Positions 9,321 to 21,985 of a stretch of DNA of 64,000 nucleotides are shown piece after piece. A model generated the notes under the pieces. That model saw only the letters and a program-made list of their open reading frames with translations, was not told the DNA's origin and did no database searches. The stretch spans positions 100,979 through 164,978 of the forward strand of contig NW_025933301.1 of assembly GCF_000764305.2 (NCBI RefSeq). Direction: 5' to 3'. Both the position numbers and the translations under genes were made by a program. Origin of the DNA: Hyalella azteca (lineage: Eukaryota; Arthropoda; Malacostraca; Amphipoda; Hyalellidae). Numbering within the stretch: the stretch's first letter is position 1; each line of letters begins with the position of its first letter.

Positions 9321-9776
9321 TTTCAGGTATTTCATAGATTCATTCATTGGAGAATAATTTTCTTAATATAATATACTGTGAAATTATATAAAAAAACTTT
9401 CCTCGATTGTGATATAAAATTAAATTTTTGTCTGAGAGGAACTTCTTGACAAGATGGTGGTTAATAGGAGCTATTTTCTCGTCTTGACAGTATAGAGAAA
9501 ATTGATTGTTCCCGGCAGTTTTCTTCTAGAATTATCCAAATTTGTCCATTTCATATTCAAGATAATTCAATTTCAATACGATTCAGGAATATTCTAAAAA
9601 AGTTCAAGTGGAAATAAAAAGTCTTTGATGCCTTCCAAGACCAAGTGAATGTTTTATTTGATGCGGGGATTAACTTCTAAGCGCCTGCTATGGCTTCACG
9701 CTTGTGGTGGCATGAATGGCATCGCTTCCAGCTCAGGCCGAGAGCAGAAGTGCAGCTTTAGGCCACGACGGTCACG

Positions 9777-10022
9777 TTGATAGAGCAGCATCTCGACCAG
9801 CGCATACGCTGCGTACGCCACAAGAACAGACAGTAACCGAGACAGAGACGCGGTGAGCGCATACGCTGCGTATGCCACAAGAACAGACGGTAACAGAGAC
9901 AGGGACGCGGTGAGCGCATACGCTGCGTACGCCACAAGAACAGACACCACAAGAACAGACAGTAACCGAGACAGGGACGCGGTGAGCGCATACGCTGCGT
10001 ACGCCACAAGAACAGTGCGCAT
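9777..10022. repeat. 57-bp CpG-rich minisatellite with hairpin cores
   Basis: Four copies of a unit of about 57 bp. Each contains GCGCATACGCTGCGTACGCC followed by ACAAGAACAGACAGTAAC and a GAGACAGGGACGCGGT tail. The second copy has the perfect hairpin GCATACGC-T-GCGTATGC. One copy carries an extra CACCACAAGAACAGA insertion. The array is far more CpG-rich than its flanks. Minus-strand open frames here (repeats of VAYAAYALTASL) follow from the repeat. Confidence 0.9.
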
Positions 10023-11618
10023 TTGATGCTGGGATATTCAGCCTACTTGTATTAGCAAATATCACAGTTTTTGCTTCAAATATCACAGCAAGTAAGCGTG
10101 AGTACACAGGCCTGCGACTAAATAAGCGTACGGACTTTTTACTTCTTAGGTCTACAACTACTGAAGTAATTATACTTAAATTAGGCTTCTGTCCTCAAGT
10201 TTCTATTATAGGTGCTTCGTACGCGCAGGCTTTAGTTCTGATCCGTAGTGTACAACTTTATTTTTTTATTAATAAACTATTTTGTAGTGGAAGTCCGAAC
10301 AGAAAATACAGATGTTAAGCTAAATTATTGCTACGCTTATCACATTTTAAGGTTGAATTTTAGTTTTAGGTTATCGAAGGAATATTTTTCCGATATTGTG
10401 TGATATTGAAATTTTCGAAATCGTGTAAGAAACTCGAAACAATCAAACGCGAGCGAACTCAATATTTAGTTCTACCACATTAACAGTAAACGAGTAACTT
10501 CTTGAAACCTGATAACGTAATTCTATGCGTAAGAAAATTGATATCACGGCTTTTATTACATGAAGTTAACGAAATTACGCTGAATATGAATAAAGCTATG
10601 TCGTTGAGGTACGTACCATATTTAAATTACTTTGGTTTACAACGACAATTAATTAACAATTACAACGACAATTAATTAAATTCAAAAGCTGACTTATACG
10701 TCAGTATCATAATACATAGGAATGCTTGGTCTTCGTAAAGATTAGTTCGGTTAAAAGAATTTATTTATGAGCGTATAGTTCATGTTACATTTCATTCTTG
10801 CAGCGCAATATGGCATACAAATCTTTGATTACGTTCGAGAATTGATGATTTTCTCAAATTTCGAAACAAATTCATTCTGATCGCGAAATACCAAACAAAA
10901 ATACTCATATTAGGAATATTTGGGCTTAATTATATTATGTTTAATATCTTTTTGAAGTTTTATAGAAAGGAAATCATCAGATGAACTCGATACGCTATAG
11001 TCAAGTCATGACTTGTTTGGGTAGGTTTTAATAATACGTAATTATGTCAAACATTATAGCGCGTGCAAATATTTATTACATCATTAAGGTAGTTGAAAAG
11101 TTACAACAATAAACTATCATAATTGAGTACGGTACCTTCGCATGAAACGAATCGGCACAAAGATTTTTGAATAAGAAATGGGACCTATGAATAAGAAAGT
11201 ATAAGAAGAAATAGGACCTGTGAACACAAAGCTTTTTGAATCTTTTCGAAACAAGCATGAGAAGAAATAGGACCTATGAATGAAATAGAACTCGGTAGCT
11301 GCCGTCACATCGCACAGCAAACAAATCTATTGACTGCAGACTTTTAAAAAGCTCATTTATGACGAAAATGCATGCATTCAAAACTGGCAGTCTCTCTTAA
11401 ATGATCTAGTTATTGTTAAAAAAATGAAAAAACGAAGAAGTTGGTTGATATGAAACGCAAAAAAAAAAACATTATAGAAGGTTTTCTTTTGCCAGGCTTT
11501 AAGAATATTTGAAAATGTCTAATTTACAATGAAATACTAAACTCTAATAAATAGCGGCGTCATGCGAGGATTAGAGAAATGCATGATTATTGACTCTAGG
11601 ATATTTGGGTAATGGACT
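10023..11618. other. Non-coding stretch
   Basis: AT-rich sequence with no supportable exon. Around 11160-11290 a short phrase (AAGAAATAGGACCT / AATAAGAAATGGGACCTATGAA) recurs about four times in degenerate form, which produces short minus-strand frames of no coding character. Nothing else is recognised. Confidence 0.5.
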
Positions 11619-11848
11619 TGATCACGATTATCTGCAACACGATTATCTACATCGCGATTATCTGCATCACGATTATCTGCATCACGATTATCTACATCAC
11701 GATTATCTGCATCACGATTATCTGCATCACGATTATCTACATCACGATTATCTGCATCACGATTATCTGCATCACGATTATCTGCATCACGATTATCTAC
11801 ATCACGATTATCTACATCACGATTATCTACATCACGATTATCTGTTTC
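11619..11848. repeat. 15-bp minisatellite (ATCACGATTATCTGC)
   Basis: Fifteen nearly perfect units of 15 bp; the variable position is mostly TCTGC versus TCTAC. Because 15 is a multiple of three, the plus strand shows an open frame of HDYLH repeats, which is not taken as a gene. On the minus strand each unit contains AGATAATC, a GATA-factor-like core. Confidence 0.95.
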
Positions 11849-12814
11849 TTATCAGAAGGAAACAACCGGGCAGTCGGGATAGGCTTGCTGTATCGTGATC
11901 GACCTCGCGCATCTGAGGCCATCTTTGACACATGGTCAAATCACACATCAAATTAGGTGAGAAAGAAACAGTGCAACTCAATATGAGGTAGACAAATATT
12001 CTATTCATGCTAAAAAATTTTTATTCCGTAGAAACACGTCAATATTGCTTCCGTGGCAAATTTATGGATTTAAAATTTTTCGTTCTGACTTATTCATACA
12101 TAGGAGAAGTCAGCGTCTGCTCGGAGCTTCAATAAAAAGTCATGATCACAATCATTCTCAGGAGTATGAGCCATGCGCGATGCTGAAACTGAATAGATGT
12201 CGTTTATAGTATATTTATTTTTTATTATTTAAACTACATTTCGTGAAACGAGGCTTTTCGATGCCAAAGATTTGAAAATGTAATGAAAAACGCAGACCTG
12301 AACTCTCACAGTATTTCCTGGAAGCTTACACCACGGATGCTCTTCATGAAATTATTATGAAATCGGAAGACTTCTCACTTTTCATGAAGTAATGAATCTT
12401 ATATACGGCCACGGGAAACTAAAAATTTTATTTATTGTTCTTCTATAAACTACCTAGTAGTGGCCTTTTCAATCGATTAGGCATAATTAACGCACTAAAA
12501 CCACAGATCAATAACGTGTCTCATTGAAGACAAAAAACGACAAGACAGAGCACATGGGAATTTCAAAGCCAGTTAGATTCCTCTGCATTAACGGCAGAAA
12601 TATAACAGACATAAGCCGAAGTTCGACAACAGATTTCGTGCATAGGAGAATAAGAAAAAATGAATCCTCGTGGAAAGCTTGACACCGGATAGGCCCACCT
12701 CGTCGACTGCCACGAAGTTGAGACGTCAATCATTCTTCGCCAGCGGCCTTAATTTGCCATCAAGTAACGAGTAGCACCGATATAAAGAAGAACCTGAACG
12801 AGAACTACGCTTAC
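11849..12814. other. Non-coding stretch
   Basis: Mostly AT-rich with nothing recognised as coding. It would be the intron downstream of the exon-like segment ending at 12815 if that is real. Confidence 0.4.
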
Positions 12815-13045
12815 CATCAATCCATCGTATACGAGATGGAGATGAGCAGCGGTGTTGAAGGAATCACAAGACAAGAAGCGCACCATGGCAAGGGTCAGAG
12901 GCAAGATGGCGAGCACTGAGGGCTCTGCTGGAAGTCCCGGAGTGCCGAGAGCAGGCGCTGCGCATGCGTCTTGCCTGCGGCCTCAGCGGCGCTGGTGCGC
13001 AGGTCTCTTCACTTCGACCGATGGTGGCGACACGCGCAAGTACAC
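12815..13045 (-). promoter_or_regulatory. CpG-rich promoter-like segment with possible first exon
   Basis: This GC- and CpG-rich patch contains CTGCGCATGCGTC (12956-12968), close to the NRF-1 site often found in TATA-less promoters. On the minus strand a GCCATGG context opens a frame (MVRFLSCDSFNTAAHLH...) that reads to a perfect donor (ATG followed by GTAAGC, G at 12814) in phase 0, without a stop. It lies on the stoned strand about 4.8 kb upstream of the stonedA exon, so it could be a stoned leader exon. If spliced to 8062 it would give a short upstream frame overlapping the stonedA start. Chance cannot be excluded. Confidence 0.3.
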
Positions 13046-13262
13046 GATGCACAGCCATGGCGGGGCGTACATGAATCACTCACCTACATCCTGTGCAGCC
13101 ATGGCGGGGCGCACATGAATCACTCACCTACATCCTGTACATCCGTGGCTGTGTGCATACAAATCACTCACCTACACAGTGCACACTGCACAGCCAAGGC
13201 TCCACCTACAACCTGTACAGCCATGCATGGCTGAGCGCAAGTATATCTCACCTCCATGGCAC
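13046..13262. repeat. Degenerate ~45-bp tandem repeat
   Basis: About four decayed copies of a unit containing CAGCCATGGCGGGGCG, ATGAATCACTCACCTACA and CCTGTGCA. The first two units are nearly identical; later ones are shortened and mutated. Small open frames here follow from the repeat. Confidence 0.8.
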
Positions 13263-16200
13263 AGCAATGGATGTGTTCAGAATAACCAGCACACAATAGT
13301 CCGCTGTTCCGCATCCGCCTCTCGGTTTCATGTATTGCGGGATAAATCCCAAATAATTGACGGGAAACCATAAAGGTGCGCGGCTGGACAGCGGGCATAG
13401 CTGCTGTTGGTGAAGCAAGAGGCAAACCATAACAGTGACGCTCACTGACATAGCATGACGCTGAGTGACGCTGAGCTGTTATACATAGAGTGTTGCACTG
13501 CAAACACACATGATTTGTTTTGAACATGACAGGGCGGTCCACTCAAAGTATTTAAATTGCCGCGTAGATGACGTGAACAAGCATGTTTGTGGTTGACATG
13601 TGATGCCGTTCAAGCCGCTCGAGTCCACACATATACATTTGCGTGGCAGCTAATTGGAAAACGTTTTCATTGTGTACGTTACTGGAGCGTGCGTGCTCAA
13701 AACAAGGAGTATAAATTTAGAAACACCAGTTCACTCTGATGTTTTTTGAAGCGTGCACAATACAATGGACCTAAACTGCGCGATGCTGATAGTATTAAAT
13801 ATTGTACATCCTCACCCACGCAATGGAGTAGAGCAAAAATATTTAACGGTCTCAGCTTGATACAAGTTTCCGGATGACATTGTTGGGAAGAAGATTTTCA
13901 TGAAATTCTCTTTTAGGAATTGGTTTTAGGTACTATATTTCTTTACTTCTCGTGTAAGTTCTGTGACAAGTTCATGTAGACATCATGTGTACGTCATCTT
14001 TTTGCATTCATTTCGCATCACATCTCCAGACACGCATGCAAAACTCATGTGTACAACTTTTTTAAAAATTGCGCGCTTTTCTTTACTGAAACTTAACACA
14101 GATCAAATGAGATCAGAAAATTCCGTACTTGCTAATTATATTCGATCATAACCGCGAAAAATTCGTCCTGCGTGCATTCATTACAAGTTGAATGTAGTTA
14201 GCAGAATGACAGATTCTCAACACTGCTAGGAAAAACGCCATAAGAAGGTCTGACCGGCATTTTAATGGCCAACTCCCCGTGAAATTAAATTACGTCGCTG
14301 TTCTTATATCCTGAAAACAACCTCGACACGGCGCAATTTTACGGAGTGGCTGGCCACCAGAGTACCAGTCACATCGTTTTTTCACCGCTATTTCGAACAG
14401 TGTGCATTCAAAATACAACTCCGTTGTTTTTTAATGATAAATCCCGTCTTATTGTCAATCGCTTCAGCTTGAAGAGTGAGCAGTTGAAGCTCTGGACGAG
14501 CAGGGCGTTACTCAGTGTATGAAGCAAAAGTACCAGAGGACCTCACAGTGCTGTCTATTCAGCTCATGAAAAATATTCGTGAAAAGGCGGTCTGTACAAC
14601 AATGACTTCATCAAACACGCATTACTGCATGTAACCTGTAAGCCATCTAAAATGAATCGGAAACGCAGCAACGCGCATGATCTGAAAAAATGTTATGCCA
14701 TTTGAGTGAGATGAACGAAGAACTTACTCTTCGATAGACCATTTAGCACCCATTGCCATGCGAGGATAGCGAACATATAGTACTAAAGTTAATGATTTTT
14801 TGTACCATCATGCGGTGTCGCCAAACTTGATAAAACTACGCGTTGATATATATTTCAAGCGAAATGAAATTATTGCAAGTTACCTCTCCTAATTCATCAC
14901 ATCATGAACATCACTTAGATAACTCGCGACTTTTCTGATTTGAATAAATCATGCAAGAATGTCGCGGGCTAGGACTTAATATTCAACCTCGGCATTAATT
15001 TTCATAGAAATAAATAAACATCTGTTAATTCACTCTAGAAATTAAACTAAAAATTATTAGGAAAGTTTACCAATGACATTCAAAGCCTACTCAGAAGCAT
15101 ATCTGTACACTGTACGTACAGCATTCACATGCCACCGAGCAAAGGCACTGATGTACACTCAGTGTAAAATAAGCAGTGTTCAGTGTTTACGTCCTTCAGG
15201 TTCTTCATCATCGAGAAATTAAACGCTCGCGCGCCGCAAAATGCCTGCAGACGCGAGCTAAACGGTCAAACCCTGACGTTCAAATGAGCTGTTCCATAGC
15301 GCTCCATCAGTTGGAATGCGTCATTATTTACTAGATCATACGAAAAATTCATTTTTATACAATGATATCCACATTCAATTAGCGTCTATCAATAGACTCT
15401 GAAGAACAAGTCTCGTTCGTAAAGCTTATATGACGCTCTAATACTGGTCGCTTTTGATTTTGAATGCTCGAGATTCTCTAGGATACCCTGCATTGAGCTC
15501 GGATGCACTCTAACGTTTCTTCATTTCAGCACAGAATTTAAGCTAATTATGGAGAGCCATCAGATGGTTAATGGCCTTGATGACACGGGAGCGCCAACCC
15601 TGCGTTGAGCTTATGAGGTTATGATGGCTTCAGCAGCAGTTCAGTTCGGATTACTATAGAGTCATTTCGGTTCATGTGTATTTCGCACAGTGTAAACACG
15701 TAACTAAACAAGATATAATCTTGTTTAGTATAATAAGATATAATCTTGTCTAGGACTGCCAATATTACGGCGCACTTGGTAAATGTTAAACTCAGATTTT
15801 CTCAAAATACTTTTGCCGAGCGATGGACCTGACAGGTCATCACTACACGCCATGTCGGCCATCGTGAAAACAAAAATTTGAGCCGTACTGTTTTGTGCCG
15901 CCTTATGTTGGATTGAGGGGAAATAATGGTTTACTTCGAACTTATCCGATTGTGAAGCTAATAGCCAATTAATGATCACTAAGGTAATGTGAATATGGCT
16001 TACAAATGAGTTGTTTGGCAATAAATATTGCCTCGTGACTGAAGGAAATGATGACCAAAATTTTTGATGCAAGAGACGAATGCTCTATTTTAATGACCGC
16101 AATGTTCATGACTTGAAAAAAGTGACGTAGGAAGAAATCTACTTAAACATTACCAGATTAATAATTTTGTTGCATATTTTTTATTAATGACTACTGATAT

Positions 16201-18793
16201 TTTTGCTTAATGACTAATAATAATAATTATGAACTATTTTATATAATTTAGCAGTAATATTTTCAAAGTTTTGATAGTTGTGTGTCTCATATTATACAAG
16301 CATGACGTGAGATATAATGTAGAAAAAATTCCACAGAAATAGCAGTGTACATAAAGCAAGAAATCTGATCAATCCTTTTTTATAATTTTAATGTAAGAAC
16401 TAATTATTCATAATTAAATAAAATAGGATTGAAGCCCTGTAATAATTTGGGATCGAAGTTTATTTAAACTGCTGAAACGCAGGATAAAATGCAGCACCAT
16501 TCGCTGATGAGCGACTAACATAATCATTAAGTATGTTCCCTCAGAGGAATGAGTGAGACGTTGTCCAAATTGCATAAAGACGCACTTCTTGCCTTTGTGT
16601 GTGTTATCCATCCCGGGGCCATGCTTTCAAAAAAAGTTAAGAGATCGTAAGTTCATCAGCCAATCATTGTCGGCCTTTCAAGCAAAATCCACCAATCATA
16701 GACAAGAAAATAGAGCGTATAAGTACTTACGTTCATGTATCAAATTTTGAAAGTATGGCCCCCGGTTTGGCCTGACAAAATTGGCGTATCAGTGCTACGC
16801 CCGTTTTCGGCTCGTGCTGTAGTAAAGAAATTGTAGAGCTATATTTGGACAATGTGACCCTTTCATTTTATTGTGTTAATACGCCGGAGAAAAATGAGCG
16901 CTGACAACTGAGCGCTTCATTTTTTTTTTATTGAGCGATTCATTCATTTCTTTATTTGCGGAGAAACTGCATCGCGCACGCAAAATTTCTGGAAATATAA
17001 TACGGTTTAACCTGCTAGCAAAAATTCAAAAATATAATTAAATGTTAAAGCTCAATTTATGGTGACATTAACAATTAACTCCATCAAAATTTACAATTAA
17101 TTCTCGATTTAATGGTGAAAATCCGCTGATACAATATGATCACCAAGCGTGGCAACGAGATGCTTGCGTTTCGTCATTTTAATAGAATGTATTGAATCTA
17201 AAATTTTACCCTTTTATTTTTTATAATAGATCGGCAATGAATAAATTTCTGTTCAAACTTCCATGCTAAAATTTCTTCTTTGATGAATTAGATTTCTGCC
17301 TCACAAGTTCTGTAATGAAACCGCGAACTTGAACGCGCTTATACTTGATAAACTCGAAACTTGTGCAATAAAAAGTTATCAATACAAAACTTGAACAAGA
17401 TTGAAAAAACTTTGTGAAAATTTACAACAAGCTTCCACATTTGAATTCTAGGTATTCAAATTACACTCATTTTGAAACTTTGAAGGTAATCTAGAGACAC
17501 GCAAACGCAAGGTAAAAACGTTCGCAAGTCGTTCTCAAGATGCGTGTAAAGGAAATGCAGACGACGACAAACCACCTATCGTCAATGCCACTAACTTCGC
17601 CACAGCACTTATGTCGCCACCCTTCAAAAGAGACTATATATTTTGTTAACAAAACTGACCTTCAACTTACCAGCGCAATCGAAAAAGCTTCTTAGTTATT
17701 ATGGGGCAATCGAACCCATCAAATAGAAATTCTGACCAGTATTATACGGCTTTTACTGACGAACGGCACGTTAAGTGCAGTAACTGCTGAGTGGCGACTT
17801 ATAGTGTCATTGACGGTACACGTGTCTAGAAAAGTGAACATATACGACGACAAACAACGGGCACGTGCCGGCAGGCAGTAAAGGCGATCGATCTGCCATG
17901 GAGCAGCGCAGGTAAGCGTGCCACGAGGTGTACGACAGAGGAACATGGCAAGGCGAAAGTTATTGCTCAGTCATCCTGGTGTCAGCTTCCAGCTACCAGG
18001 CTTTCAGATGCAAATTTCTTTAATGACGGTTGAGTTATTCCTAGAAAAAGGTTTTCACTCTGCCTGCTCTGACCCAGCTAGCTCTGGGCCGAGCATTATC
18101 CAATTAGCAGCGGAAACTGCTTATACTCGTACGTTGATTTTCGCAAGCCTCCTTGATATGATCTGTACTATATATAATTTCATGGTAAAGAGAATTGTCG
18201 GTAAAAGGAAGAGTTGAACGCGGAACACAGCATTAAAATAAAATAAACCCTAGTAATGATAAATCTGGAAATTATTGCACCAGCTTCTAATGTCAGGAAA
18301 ATTTAAGGGTGTATTATGCTATGAATTACTGAAGAACATTTTTTTATCACTACAACATTTTCTTGCTATTTAGGCCTATTTTCTTGCTTAGCTTGCAACG
18401 TTACGTGACTGGAGTGCTGGAAGGCGCAGAGTGACGCACTCAAAAGAAAAAATAAGCTTATCGACCGCACTAGACCTCGTAACTCAACTCAGGTATTCAC
18501 TCTAATTTGCTGTGAATTAGGAACGAATAAATACTTAAATGCAAGGGAATAAGATTAAAATAAAAATGTAAGTGTACTAATCCAAGGGTTCAATTCTGCA
18601 ACCAAAATTCATGACTATGGAGGACGATAACAGACATATGAATATCAATACATTTTTATTTACACGCTGTTGAAAGTAGGAACGAAGTTTCTCAGATTCA
18701 ATACTAGTTGATAAATTGGTGATCTAACTTCTAATTAAAATTTTTTATTCAAATATTGACTTTCCAATCGAACAAAGGATTTCTAAAACTTAC
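13263..18793. other. Long non-coding stretch
   Basis: No exon can be supported. Minor items: a direct duplication containing the near-palindrome AAGATATAATCTT at about 15708-15755, and at 17898-17911 an ATG followed by four codons and a GTAAGC donor on the plus strand, which is too short to interpret. Otherwise AT-rich and featureless to the eye. It could be intron of a minus-strand gene. Confidence 0.45.
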
Positions 18794-18901
18794 CTCTCTC
18801 CATGGCTTGTTGTCATTCAGATGAGAGGAAAGAAGTTTTGCTGGAAGGCATTCAGGTCGAAGTGATGTCAAAGTTTCCATGAATTCTTCATGTGATGTCT
18901 T
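18794..18901 (-). CDS. Possible short coding exon of unknown gene
   Basis: On the minus strand a stop-free frame reads TSHEEFMETLTSLRPECLPA and on through KLLSSHLNDNKPWRE, then meets a perfect donor (GAG followed by GTAAGT, G at 18793) in phase 0. Acceptor choices after AAG at 18902 or 18899 are also phase 0, but the pyrimidine tract is poor. An in-frame TGA lies a short way upstream. Phase and strand would allow it to follow the exon ending at 23839. The residue composition looks like protein; I do not recognise the family. Confidence 0.3.
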
Positions 18902-21856
18902 CTTAAATGTTTCAAAGTTTTTTCTTCATTCAAAATTTATTGGAGAACAGCTTCGTGGGTGCAGTTGAATGACGTATTTTGTTGTCTTGAACTGAAGAGT
19001 GACCCGTGACTATGAGAGACGGCTTCCACTATCTCATTATTTGTTCAACGCAGTAATGAAGTTTATTGAATTCTTGGTACTTGTGCTAGTGTTCCGGTCC
19101 AGTAGATGCAGTAGCAGCAACAAGCCACTGAGTTTAAGCAACTTCAGCAACTGGATTTCCGATATATTTAGTACAGTTGAGGAACACAGATTTGCCTTAA
19201 TACGACTGTATAGAATTGAACGTCATATGCCTTTTGGAAAAGTAACCTTATGAATTACTCGGGATATACTCACAGTCTTTCGAACAATATTACTTATTGA
19301 TCGACATTAATAAGTAGCAAGTGACACAAAAATTACACTTGAGACAAACATTAGTGAAATTAATACAGCAAACTCATGATCTATACGCTTAACTTATGAT
19401 GCAAACATAATTCAAGAAAACAGTTCCACCGTCCAATATGCAAATCCCTACACAATTGTTAAACTTTTTTTGAAAATTTGGCTGTGGTGTGGCGACGAAA
19501 ATTGAAGACGTTTGAAAATTATGATTTGGAATTTACTGTGTTGTAATATTCATGATCACAAACCTTCAATCGTATAGGTTATTTTAGTCTTTATTAATTT
19601 ACAGACAAAGAGTTCCTTCGACAGAATTTTGCAAAGTAGCATCGAGTATCGTATTTCAATGCTGCAGATCATCACGTGAATGAAGATCGCGTACGTGGGA
19701 CTTTGGCACTAATATTATACTAAAATTATTTTTCAATGACCAGCTATGAATCCATATACAATCGTACGCTCTCATGGCTTAAAGGATCACCCCAGATGAA
19801 TAACTGTAACAATTCGACTTTCATTTGATTTTTAATCCTTTCGAACTTGTGTAATAGGAAGTCATTGTTAGAGATGCAGCATAGAAAGGAAGTCATTGCT
19901 ATAGAGACGCATCATAAATTTGAGTTCTTCAAAGCTTTCGCGTGTATAAACCTAAATCATTTAGATGCGATGAAGGCATTTGGCGTCATTGCACTCATTA
20001 ATACTCGAAAAATCAAGGTTACCATGGAAACATAAACTGGCACAAGAAATAATTTTCAGCTGGATATTAAAGGTTTCATTTAATACTTTGGCCTTTCATA
20101 GCATGATGCAAAACGCAGCATGCCTTTCATATGAGATAGGATATCATCACAACGCACGAATGTCATTACACTTATGATAGAATAAAACGTAGCGTCTAAA
20201 TTCATCAACAAGGTAATAGGTAAATCTATATACAGACATCCATCATGAGCATGCGTTAAGGAGACATTCATATTAATCTTGGATAACAATGCATAATAAA
20301 GATTCTAGTCAAGGTAGTCATGGGTTGATATACAAATTTGTTAAAGACGTAGTCAAAACAGTGTGTTAATATAAAGCTTATATATACTTACATAAATCTT
20401 TAGCTTATATCTTATTTAGGAGATCAAGCATAGATATCGAGCGGCCTTCTGAAGGCCTGATGTGTTTGCAACATGAGCGCGTGAAGATAATACATTTAAT
20501 TAAGAAGCTTGTAATAAACAGCGAGCGATTAACCCTTGAATCTTGTCCAATCCCAGGAACAAAGAATTCTTTCCTTTGTTACATAACCTATCCCTGAAAA
20601 AATTACAAATTACATAGATTTTATGGGAAAAGGAGGCAAGCTTCCCGACTTCATTGTTCGATTCATAGTCTTCCGGTAAACGGCCATGCCAACAACGAAA
20701 ACATCATCTAAATTATGACCGCTAGCACTAAATGGTGCAGCGTTGAATAAGTATCTAGATGTTATATTGTTTTGGGCTGCCTTCAACGGCCTTGCATTCA
20801 TCTTTTGTTTAAATATGTCAGTTTTATATAGACTTCATCGAAAATTCTTCTCTTAGTTTCTGATTCATCACACTCATTATAAGTTTAGATGTAACACTCA
20901 TGCTGAAAATAAGAATTTAAGAGCAACGTTCGTCTCTTGAATTCGGATTAGTAAGAAGAATTACAAGAAATATTTAAAGCAAATTTAATACAATTGAAGA
21001 TTTGCTCTGTGTTGTAAATTTTCCAGTAGCTAGAATTATTGGTGCTTATATAATGACTTACGAAACATTTAAAGTGCTATAGTAAATCGTAATTTATATG
21101 TTATCGCCGCCTCCTGACACTGTACCGACACATAGCCATGCTAAGCATAAGATTACGACCTCCATTGATATAATAATAGTCCAGGGAATAATAGAATATG
21201 AAAGACATTTCAAGGGATAAATTACCCATGCATTTGGGGTTATCAAGAGAATATATTAAGTCTAAATATGGCTTGACCATACGAGGAAAACGAGCGATCA
21301 ATATTCCTGTTATTGCTTTACCTTGGCATAATAGTTTCATGAGAGCTGTGCACAGAAATACTATTCTTATATGACAACAAAAGCATAAACTACGTTACCT
21401 TTTGTGTGTTTTATATACATTTTTTGTTTGCACTCGAAATAAACTAATCAAATAACAATCGATTACATCACTGAAAAACCTGATCAATCCACACTACGTC
21501 ACCACTATCCTTCCCAAACTGCAAATTAATTATTCTCGAAGTTTTCAAAGCGGCCACCGAAAACAATTTCGACAGAGATTCAATCTAAGTAAATTCATAA
21601 AACAAAATTCAGACCTTATGCTATTTATAAGACTGCAGCCTCCTTTGGTGCTACGACAATGTTTATCAGCTCTGCGTAGAATATATCAACAGCGTTTTCC
21701 ATTCTACCTTACCTTTCGTATCTAATTATAAATAACCTTTGGGCCATCATCATATTTCGTATGGCAGTGATCAACAACTCGACGTCAGCCTAAAGTGTTT
21801 CAACATTGCTGCAATGAAATAAATTTGCTCAGCTTAATTAGAATCCACAACAGATC
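18902..21856. other. Non-coding stretch
   Basis: No exon, tRNA or repeat family is recognised. There is a small local duplication (GGAAGTCATTG, twice) at about 19857-19900. AT-rich. Confidence 0.45.
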
Positions 21857-21985
21857 ATGGTTCCAGGCTTCATCGTAAACATAGTAATAAAATTGCTTGG
21901 TTTCAGGCTTCATTGTAAACATAGTAATAGAATTGCTTGGTTTCAGGCTTCATTGTAAACATAGTAATAGCATTGTTTGATACTT
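21857..21985. repeat. 40-bp tandem repeat, three copies
   Basis: The unit contains GGTTTCAGGCTTCATTGTAA followed by ACATAGTAATAGAATTGCTT. The first copy starts as GGTTCCAGGCTTCATCGTAA. Three copies with few changes. Confidence 0.85.

Noticed and set aside
8968..9337. Open frames of Cys/Val/His repeats in several phases
   Set aside because: Produced by the 18-bp minisatellite, whose period is a multiple of three.
9696..10107. Minus-strand frames reading VAYAAYALTASL repeats
   Set aside because: Products of the 57-bp repeat, open in three phases at once.
11590..11956. HDYLH-repeat protein
   Set aside because: 15-bp tandem repeat artefact; two phases are open equally.
12852..13010. Plus-strand reading RALLEVPECREQALRMRLACGL in the CpG-rich patch
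   Set aside because: Looks protein-like, but the following GTCTCT is a poor donor and all phases are fairly open in this GC-rich patch.
17898..17911. ATG GAG CAG CGC AG followed by GTAAGC on plus strand, a possible first exon
   Set aside because: Too short to distinguish from chance, and no downstream partner seen.
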